Source of the DNA: Ophiura sarsii
Lineage: Eukaryota > Echinodermata > Ophiuroidea > Amphilepidida > Ophiuridae
Length of the DNA stretch: 64,000 nucleotides
Assembly (NCBI GenBank): GCA_035610835.1
Contig: JAYJML010000021.1
Location: 547,001-611,000, forward strand
Direction: 5' to 3'
Numbering within the stretch: position 1 is the stretch's first letter; each line of letters opens with the position of its first letter. The translations under genes and the position numbers were made by a program. This document shows positions 44,501 through 52,242 of this stretch, one piece after another. The notes under the pieces are model-generated. The model searched no databases. It saw only the letters and a program-made list of their open reading frames with translations, and had not been told where the DNA came from.

Positions 44501-45144
44501 ATAGAGCAGCTAGCAAGGTAGCATTACTCAGCAAAAGTCGGAAATCAACACGGATGTGTTTTTACATCACTTTTAAATTTTTCATAAAAATCGAATTGTG
44601 TTTTTACATCACTTTGAAATTTTTCATCGAAATCTAATTTTTGCTCGTATCGGGCGCATAGAGCAGCTAGCAAGGTATCATTACTCAGGAAAAGTCGGAA
44701 ATCAACACGGATCTGTTTTTACATCACTTTTAAATTTTTCATAAAAATCGAATTGTGTTTTTACATCACTTTGAAATTTTTCATCGAAATCTAATTTTTG
44801 CTCGTATCGGGCGCATAGAGCAGCTAGCAAGGTAGCATTACTCAGCAAAAGTCGGAAATCAACACGGATGTGTTTTTACATCACTTTTAAATTTTCCATA
44901 AAAATCGAATTGTGTTTTTACATCACTTTGAAATTTTTCATCGAAATCTAATTTTTGCTCGTATCGGGCGCATAGAGCAGCTAGCAAGGTAGCATTACTC
45001 AGGAAAAGTCGGAAATCAACACGGATGTGTTTTTACATCACTTTTAAATTTTTCATAAAAATCGAATTGTGCTTTTACATCACTTTGAAATTTTTCATAG
45101 AAATCCAATTTTTGCTCGTATCGGGCGCATAGAGCAGCTAGCAA

Positions 45145-45880
45145 TTCTCTTCAATTGGTAATTTTAAAATATCAAACTATACGTACAGAGAGGAAAGAAT
45201 AAGGTATTTTACTATTATAGGTTCGGTCGAACAAGACTGCCGCTGTCGTCTGCAGACCACTGATCTGCAGACCAGACGACGTTGGCCACGCGTCTCGGAC
45301 CCGGGGTCTCGGACGACCCAAAAAGGCAACGGGAGTGCACCATTTTGAAATAGAGTGCACAGATGTCTGAACAATTATACAAATGTAAGGAAAAGATAAA
45401 CATTTAAACTGTTTAGAAATGCCCTTGCATCTTTAAACGAGCAGGCGCGAAGTTGCATTATTATAACCCACCTATACACCATTGGACCAGTGGTGGTGTG
45501 GTCATGGTTTATATAGCGGTTAAAAAGACATAGGAAACCCGTTTCATGGTAATTTCATGGCCGGTACATTTCAGTATAATTTCGCGATAAATTATACTAT
45601 TTCCACCATAGATTCTTTTCAATTTCCCCGACTGGCTAATCAGTTCGATTGGTCGTAAAATCATTTATGGTAAAACGTGGCCGGCACATCGATCATTTAA
45701 AGAAGTATTAAAGTATATAGCTGTCTATGGCGTCGCGGCCAGCTTTAAACAGTTAAAAAAATGGTGAAGGGGAGCATAACATAAAGCTTGTTGTATCGAC
45801 GAAATGCATGATTTATTGACGATAAATACGGTGTTGGGTTCGGGCACGCTTATCAAGGACCCCAAGAAAATTTGGAAATT
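45145..45880. other. non-coding spacer next to the satellite, with a GC-rich local-repeat patch
   Basis: Sequence changes abruptly at the satellite edge to ordinary mixed sequence. At about 45237-45320 there is a GC-rich patch with the 11-bp direct repeat TCTGCAGACCA twice, framed by GTCGTCTG and CAGACGAC, followed by GTCTCGGAC twice. Short open frames overlap on the minus strand here but in several frames at once, with no recognisable domain. I see no supported gene. Confidence 0.7.
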
Positions 45881-46566
45881 AGATGCTATCTGACAGTGGC
45901 GTACCCAGAGGGGGACACGGGGGGGGGGGGGGGGGGGGGGCAGTGGCCCGCTGAAATAACCCCGTCGGTATACACGAGCCTCCGTCGGTACATTTCTGAT
46001 TTTGACCATGAGTTTTTTCTGCTGATTGTGAGGACAAAGTCACTCCTCCCCTCCCCTCCCCTTGCTTTTCTGATTCCATTATAATTGCATTGTTGGAATG
46101 GATGTACAGGGTGTGTCAAGCCCATTGGAAGTATATTTTGGATAGGGGTGTCTGTCTAAGTCAATACGGCGGGCCCGCTTGCAGTGGCTCAGGGGCGGAG
46201 CATGTTTGAATGCCCTATATAGATGCTATCTGACAGTGGCGTACCCAGAGGGGGACACGGGGGGGGGGGGGGGGGGGGGGCAGTGGCCCGCTGAAATAAC
46301 CCCGTCGGTATACACGAGCCTCCGTCGGTACATTTCTGATTTTGACCATGAGTTTTTTTCTGCCGATTGTGAGGACAAAGTCACTCCTCCCCTCCCCTCC
46401 CCTCCCCTTGCTTTTCTGATTCCATTATAATTGCATTGTTGGAATGGATGTACAGGGTGTGTCAAGCCCATTGGAAGTATATTTTGGATAGGGGTGTCTG
46501 TCTAAGTCAATACGGCGGGCCCGCTTGCAGTGGCTCAGGGGCGGAGCATGTTTGAATGCCCTATAT
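45881..46566 (+). repeat. 340/346-bp tandem duplication with G22 runs
   Basis: Copy 1 (45881-46220) and copy 2 (46221-46566) are nearly identical. They differ by one T in a T run, one base near TGCTGATTG/TGCCGATTG, and an extra 5-bp CCCCT unit in the CT-rich tract. Each begins AGATGCTATCTGACAGTGG and carries 22 consecutive G (45919-45940 and 46259-46280). CAGTGGCGTACCCAG (45894 and 46234) resembles the CAGTGGCG-type ends I associate with hAT-family elements, but no matching inverted end was found. Open frames through the G run give poly-Gly or poly-Pro and are not credible genes. Confidence 0.9.
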
Positions 46567-47965
46567 AGGAAAGCTCTCCTCGCTATGAATATTTACATTG
46601 ATTTTAAATCAACTTTGACTTGGTTGAGAAACACACTAAAAAACGAGAGACACCACATGAATTTATTTATTATTTTTAAATCCAGTTTGTTAAGGGGGCT
46701 GTCAAGTGTCATTTCAAATTTTTCAGGAATTTCACTTTTCTACATTTTTCAAAACTTCAAGAGTGTTATCTATGAGTACATGAAAAGAAATTTTCAATTT
46801 CGAAATTCCAAAAGCCTATTTAGAAGGATTTAAATCCCGTATTCTGATCATCTATATAACAAGTTGAATGGAAAAGTCTGCCTGCATGGGATCAGCGCAA
46901 GTTCCCATGCGCCGCGTATCCCGTGTTTTGTTTTTCACTTCACGCAAATTAGCACTCGCCAGTTTTCTTTTCCCATATTGTCCATGTCCGTCCCATCCGC
47001 CCCGTCCATCCAAGACCTGTGTATTTGATTATTGTCATTACTGAATTATGGTAGGTAGGCCTTACTTTTTATCGTTGTTTTGTTAGCTAGTTCTCAATTT
47101 AGTTCAACTCGATGTACTAATTTGTCATTTTATATCAAACATCAATTATAAGTGCCATTTGACCTACGCCTACATACATTATTATGGGCATACGCCGAGT
47201 TTAAAGGCACTGTCCAACGGCTGTGGAAATGGCACCCCATCCCCTGCTTTATTGTAAGACATGCAGGAGAAGCATCCTGGGGCAGGCCGATGTTATTATG
47301 GTTATAGTCTAACCTTGTATATAGTTATGTGCACACGCGTCAATCCAAAAAAAAGGTGATGGGGAGGTATAATATGGAAGGGCAGGGCTGGGCAGCCTCT
47401 CCTATATTTTAATATAATACGGTATTCATTATAAGGTAATTTATTTCAGTTTACGTTTGGGTGTTAGGCCTACGGTTTGGCGACATGTCATATTAATATC
47501 AGACATTGAAATAAGTTTCAAGATAACCAGAGGTAAGGTCAAACAAGCCATGTTTCTGTACATCTTCCTAAAATGTCACGGTTAAATTGAATAGTATAGA
47601 AATTCGGGAACATACCGATTGAAATTCGGACTAAACAAAGAACTGCAATATTTCTGACTTATAAAACATTTTGTGACATTTTGGAATGTCGTCTCCAGAC
47701 GCCTGCGCGTGGAAAGTGGCATTAAATTATACATTTAAATCATTGACAATATTGACGTCTAGTGAAAATTGTGGTGATGGTCTTACTCTTGATCAATTAT
47801 AAGTTCAAAAGTTCAAGTTCACGATTCATATTTATGGACTTTTTGAACCCTGATGGCCCCGGCTTAATCAATTCAAAATTACAAATCATATCATTTCTGG
47901 GACATATGCCCGGCTGATATGGGGACCGGGATTTAACATTAAAATGATGGCTAATAAACACTAAC
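46567..47965. other. non-coding region without recognisable feature
   Basis: A 1.4-kb mixed AT-rich stretch. No open frame has a recognisable domain, and I saw no tRNA-like fold or LTR. One open frame (46525-46833) starts at a TTG inside the tandem duplication and reads into low-complexity AT-rich sequence; I do not support it as a gene. One TAGGCCTA octamer lies near 47465. Confidence 0.6.
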
Positions 47966-48118
47966 TACACACTAAAAACGACGGGGTCAAAATATTGACC
48001 CTCTTACGGGGTCAGTTTTATTTAACCCGATTCGTGGTTAAATCAACCACTGTCGGGGTCATTTGGCATCATATTGAAATGACCCCTAAAAGAGTCATAT
48101 TTAAATGACCCTAAATAT

Positions 48119-48150
48119 AGTCATGAATGACCTAGTCATTAAAGACCCTA
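48119..48150 (+). repeat. unexpanded seed of the 16-bp minisatellite
   Basis: In the left copy of the MITE-like sequence this position reads AGTCATGAATGACCTAGTCA followed by TTAAAGACCC, that is, little more than one degenerate unit. The equivalent position in the second copy holds the full array. This looks like the pre-expansion state. Confidence 0.7.
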
Positions 48151-48258
48151 AATATATATGACCCTAATAGTCATTTTCAACCACGTTCCGGGGTCATTTG
48201 CTAATCGGGATATACCGTTATCAAAATGACCCCTGAATATGGTCATTTTTTGACCCTA

Positions 48259-48616
48259 CACTGCAACAAACTCCGGTGTTAAACTACAACACTGAGCCGG
48301 TGTTACGCTCCTGGTGTTAATGTTGGTGTTAGGTCAACACCATAGGAATAACTGATGTAACACTTGGTGTTAAATTTCTTGTGTTAAACTTGGTGTAAGA
48401 ATAACTCCCATGGGTGTCACTGGGTGTGGAATACACATGCGCACGGGGGTGGGTTATATTGGTTTTTTAACACTTTGGATTGTATATTTATATATTTGAT
48501 CTAGTGATTCGATCTGCAACATGCACTATTCCATAATTAAATGGCAAGTAAGAACATTAATTCACAAAAACGTTCAAGTTTTAATAAATTTGAACTGTTG
48601 AACAGTGAAATATGTT
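48259..48616. mobile_element. GGTGTTA-rich putative MITE fragment inside the outer element
   Basis: Starting at CACTGCAAC, immediately after a TA, the sequence departs from the outer element and becomes rich in GGTGTTA/TAACAC words on both strands (about 48270-48430). It then turns AT-rich, and the outer-element sequence resumes at 48617, but at an earlier point, so the insertion is associated with a duplication or rearrangement. The right end (GAACAGTG near 48600-48607) only loosely mirrors the left end. No coding potential is seen. Confidence 0.5.
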
Positions 48617-48705
48617 ATTCGTGGTTAAATCAACCACTGTCGGGGTCATTTGGCATCATATTGAAATGACCCCTAAAAGGGTCATATTTAAATGACCCTA
48701 AATAT

Positions 48706-49651
48706 AGTCATGAATGACCCTAGTCATGAATGACCCTAGTCATGAATGACCCTAGTCATGAATGACCCTAGTCATGAATGACCCTAGTCATGAATGACCC
48801 TAGTCATGAATGACCCTAGTCATGAATGACCCTAGTCATGAATGACCCTAGTCATGAATGACCCTAGTCATGAATGACCCTAGTCATGAATGACCCTAGT
48901 CATGAATGACCCTAGTCATGAATGACCCTAGTCATGAATGACCCTAGTCATGAATGACCCTAGTCATGAATGACCCTAGTCATGAATGACCCTAGTCATG
49001 AATGACCCTAGTCATGAATGACCCTAGTCATGAATGACCCTAGTCATGAATGACCCTAGTCATGAATGACCCTAGTCATGAATGACCCTAGTCATGAATG
49101 ACCCTAGTCATGAATGACCCTAGTCATGAATGACCCTAGTCATGAATGACCCTAGTCATGAATGACCCTAGTCATGAATGACCCTAGTCATGAATGACCC
49201 TAGTCATGAATGACCCTAGTCATGAATGACCCTAGTCATGAATGACCCTAGTCATGAATGACCCTAGTCATGAATGACCCTAGTCATGAATGACCCTAGT
49301 CATGAATGACCCTAGTCATGAATGACCCTAGTCATGAATGACCCTAGTCATGAATGACCCTAGTCATGAATGACCCTAGTCATGAATGACCCTAGTCATG
49401 AATGACCCTAGTCATGAATGACCCTAGTCATGAATGACCCTAGTCATGAATGACCCTAGTCATGAATGACCCTAGTCATGAATGACCCTAGTCATGAATG
49501 ACCCTAGTCATGAATGACCCTAGTCATGAATGACCCTAGTCATGAATGACCCTAGTCATGAATGACCCTAGTCATGAATGACCCTAGTCATGAATGACCC
49601 TAGTCATGAATGACCCTAGTCATGAATGACCCTAGTCATGAATGACCCTAG
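48706..49651 (+). repeat. 16-bp minisatellite, left part, about 59 units
   Basis: GACCCTAGTCATGAAT repeats without a visible mismatch up to the retrotransposon. Each unit contains the 12-bp dyad GTCAT-GA-ATGAC and one TGACCC word. It is the left half of an array split by the LTR element. The period of 16 also fits the native AT-rich units GACCCTAAATATATAT at the right end, so it grew from the element's own periodic sequence. Confidence 0.97.
49647..49651 (+). other. left target-site duplication CCTAG
   Basis: The five bases before the 5' LTR are CCTAG, and the five after the 3' LTR (59726-59730) are also CCTAG. A 5-bp duplication is usual for Ty3/gypsy-type integrases. Because CCTAG occurs in every minisatellite unit, the match could in principle be due to the repeat register, but the register is exactly what a 5-bp duplication predicts. 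Confidence 0.9.
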
Positions 49652-50314
49652 TGTTACGTAGAGCTTGGCTCTAACGCTTGATTTAGTAATGTATTTCTAG
49701 TATGATTTGATATTACACTATCTGGCGCGATGGTCGCTAGATGGCGTTCACATAAACAGGTGCGTTAGGTTGTATAAGCGTGACTAATTTCTCCCGCGCT
49801 TTACGAAGGATTATTGTGATCGCGTTGTCAACAAAAATCATTCCCTTATGCGATGTCTTGGAGATAACTATATTTTGGTTGCTTCCTAAAAACCGACATC
49901 TTTATCAGGGTAAGCTTGCGGTCATTGTGAGCCTGGTATATTTTGTTTCATGGGGTAAGTTTGCGAGTTTGCAAACCCATCGATTGGTCTAATGTGTGGC
50001 AATCAAGTTATTACGTGAAAGTTAGCATCATTAATTTCGTCGGCTATGGTATCAGCACCCCGTTGGATGGACGAGTCATACAGAATTTCGTCCAGGGTGA
50101 ACAACTGAAAGTAGTGCCATCATGTCGACGAATGTCTGGAGACACGAGACATCACATTTGGGAATCTAACGTAAGTTTGTAAATAAGTGTAAATAAATAT
50201 TGTATTATTTTTCTATAGACGTGTACGTGCTGACGTCCCTTAAAATACGTCTAAATTATATTTCACGATATTACATGTTCCCAATCCGTGTATTCAAGTT
50301 GACTACATTGAAGG

Positions 50315-50320
50315 TATAAA
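50315..50320 (+). promoter_or_regulatory. candidate TATA box of the LTR promoter
   Basis: TATAAA at 50315-50320, about 290 bp before an AATAAA signal, is a plausible core promoter and would place the U3/R boundary near 50345. The same site is at 58256-58261 in the 3' LTR. Short AT words are common in this sequence, so this is a guess from position. Confidence 0.35.
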
Positions 50321-50603
50321 ATGAAGTTATTCTTTGCAATTCAAATATCAAAATTTACATCCGTGAAAATTACGGAAATTTCATTAATTGTTTTCGTAGA
50401 GATTAAGAAAACAAAATGTCTGTATCCGTTGTTTTATCTCATGAGCAAGGAAGTTTTGGATAAAGAAACATATAACAAAATGAAACTCCTTTTTAATATA
50501 TTTTGGAATAGAGCTGAAATGGGATAATAGTAGGTTTCTTTCCGCATGCAATTAATATGTCTTGAATGTAAATATATTTGTAAATACAATTTTATCCGAA
50601 TGA

Positions 50604-50609
50604 AATAAA
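50604..50609 (+). terminator. candidate LTR polyadenylation signal
   Basis: AATAAA followed at once by a GT-rich stretch (TGTTGTGTAAT). The equivalent in the 3' LTR is 58545-58550, where it would end the genomic RNA. Other AATAAA-like words exist nearby (about 50190), so the choice is tentative. Confidence 0.35.
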
Positions 50610-50619
50610 TGTTGTGTAA

Positions 50620-50802
50620 TAGGGTGAAATCATGACTTCTTGATATTGTGTGGCTTTATGCGAATTAGCATAACAATCATGATTTTTCCCGCCCAAAATT
50701 ATATATGTTTATAACAATGTATTGTGTATGGAGTGAACTCATGAACTTGCTAATATTATGTGACGTTATGCGAATTAGCATTTGATCATGATTTCTCTCG
50801 CA
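50620..50802 (+). repeat. diverged direct repeat inside the LTR with a conserved 16-bp core
   Basis: Two diverged copies about 110 bp apart share GTGAA.TCATGA, then the exact 16-mer TTATGCGAATTAGCAT (50656-50671 and 50766-50781), then ATCATGATTT and a C-rich CCGC/CTCGC end. On the other strand the core reads ATGCTAATTCGCATAA, containing ATGCTAAT, close to the octamer ATGCAAAT bound by POU-domain factors. It lies downstream of the candidate poly(A) signal, hence possibly in U5. The pair repeats in the 3' LTR near 58561-58743. Confidence 0.6.
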
Positions 50803-51790
50803 AAATAAATATGGCTGGTGATTTATAAAAGTAAACTTTCATTTGTGTATGTTGTACCGATGTTGCGTGGTGGAAATAATACCCCAAGATTTCATGAGTA
50901 CATCAGTTGAAATGTCAATTATAAATCTACTTTTGGACACGCCGTTTTAATACGGTATCAAAAGAATTGATGTGTGTTGAATTTGGTCTATTAATATATA
51001 GAAACAATTTTGACTTGTATCCGAAATGGATATAGCTTTATTTGCAAATACAAAATATTATTTGCAAGGTTTTGGTTTCAATTTATTGTTTCAGTGCGTT
51101 GGCTGTTATTGCTGTTACTGATGCTACAGCTTGTTACTGTTTATGGAGGTTAATGGCTGCCGATATAATTAGCAGTTGTATCACCGATTATTAATGCATA
51201 CCAAATGTGGGGTAATCCGATGAATCTGATGTTGTTGACGTGGAAATCAACCAAGCATTAAAAACCCTTGGCTACGACCGTTGAATGATCATCAAGAATA
51301 TATAACAACCGCTATATTGATTAAATGACAGATGTAATCCAATAATCCCTAATGATGTCGCAGATTAAGTAAGATAACATTAAATTCTGCTAAATGGGTA
51401 AGCACTGGTTATTATTACGTCATATATATATATCAATAACACTTTCAATGGTCTGGGGACATAACAACACCATTGATTATTCGTCGAGGTTATTACATTC
51501 ATGGGAACCCATCTACAACAACAAATGAGGCATAATTGAAGTGACATTATAATTTGATTTGAACTTTGTGAATATTATTGTTTATGTGAATGAGACCTAT
51601 TGTACAGGTCATCCATATGTTAATGGATCTGAAGAAAGTCAGTGACGGAGATGATGAATTAAAATTATAGTTAAATATGGTAAATCTGATTTGTACGATG
51701 TGTTAATTGGCGTTCAAATGTATAGTACCTCACTTATGCGTAGTTAATTTATTGAACTTGGGCGTTACACCAAAGGTCAGGCGTAACAAT

Positions 51791-51808
51791 TGGGGGCTCG
51801 TCCGGGAA
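51791..51808 (+). other. primer binding site, tRNA-Pro type
   Basis: TGGGGGCTCGTCCGGGAA lies two bases after the 5' LTR. It matches the well-known tRNA-Pro primer site of murine leukaemia-type retroviruses at 17 of 18 positions. The tRNA 3' end would anneal here to prime minus-strand DNA synthesis. Confidence 0.93.
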
Positions 51809-52242
51809 CGTTTACGCATGCGCCAAAAACAATACGTGCTAATAAATCTTTGCATAATTAATGTTAAGGAGGTGCGGATGATTTAACGTCAATTTAACTT
51901 ATATATTGCTTGTATACATCATATATATCTCACTGTTGTCTTAATATATTTGTTATCTTCAGATCTTCAGACGTTCGACTACATGGTTGGCACTACTTCG
52001 GATGGTCACCACATGTATATCACACAAGTCAAGATCAAGGTGAAGAACACCAAGATATAACAGCCAACGTAGAAGTGCTGGGGTGAGCATAGTAGTGTAA
52101 TTGTTAAATTTTACGTATTTATAATAGTTGATTGCCACAGATTTATAGATACACTTTTCTTAATAATTTTCGCGAAAATTCCGCGGTAGTTCTTTATATA
52201 TTTTTTTTTTTACCCAAATTTAATTTCGTATTCATTCTCATC
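51809..52242 (+). other. 5' leader of the retrotransposon
   Basis: A 434-bp AT-rich leader between the primer site and the Gag ATG. It would hold dimerisation or packaging signals, but none is recognisable by eye. GGGTGAGC at 52081 and TTGATTGCCACAG ending at 52140 resemble a splice donor and acceptor enclosing 58 bp. A T-rich stretch (52198-52211) precedes the ATG. Confidence 0.6.

Larger units (their letters stand above)
1..45144 (+). repeat. 157-bp satellite DNA array, about 280 head-to-tail monomers
   Basis: The same sentence of sequence recurs from the first base to about 45144. Taking each monomer to begin at AGCTAGCAAGG, starts at 159, 316 and 473 give a 157-bp period. All copies run in the same orientation and I saw no insertion or inversion. 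About 28 monomers are 199 bp long because of one extra 42-bp subrepeat; subtracting these leaves about 280 monomers. Monomers differ at a small set of diagnostic sites (for example CACGG/CACAG, TTTCCA/TTTTCA/TCTTTCA, CATCGAAATCTA/CATAGAAATCCA, GCTCG/GATCG, TCAGGAAAAG/TCAGCAAAAG). The left end is outside the window. A centromeric or pericentromeric location is possible, but nothing in the sequence proves it. I see no gene in this stretch. Confidence 0.98.
49652..51788 (+). repeat. 5' LTR (2137 bp)
   Basis: Starts TGTTACG and ends CGTAACA, a 7-bp inverted terminal pair that includes the canonical TG...CA. It is nearly the same as 57593-59725. I found one substitution (GCGATG versus GTGATG near 49852) and two extra TA units near 51425. 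Small open frames inside (for example 50321-50527) repeat in both LTRs and show no domain. A 2.1-kb LTR is long for this superfamily. Confidence 0.96.

Noticed and set aside
1..45144. CENP-B box in the satellite monomer
   Set aside because: The GCTCGTATCGGGCGC segment has a TCG and a CGGG but not the spacing of the known box, so no claim is made.
45872..46471. Open frames with poly-Gly or poly-Pro around the G22 runs
   Set aside because: The length comes from stop-free G runs, the frames lack domains, and several overlap on both strands.
46525..46833. 102-codon plus-strand frame
   Set aside because: It begins at TTG inside the tandem duplication and continues in AT-rich sequence with no recognisable motif.
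49780..50527. Three small open frames in the LTR (repeated at 57721-58468)
   Set aside because: Conserved only because the LTRs are identical. Two start within overlapping frames, and none has a domain or a credible start context.
52132..52242. Extension of Gag upstream of the 52243 ATG
   Set aside because: The upstream part has no ATG in frame and encodes a Phe-rich stretch from a T run; the leader interpretation is simpler.
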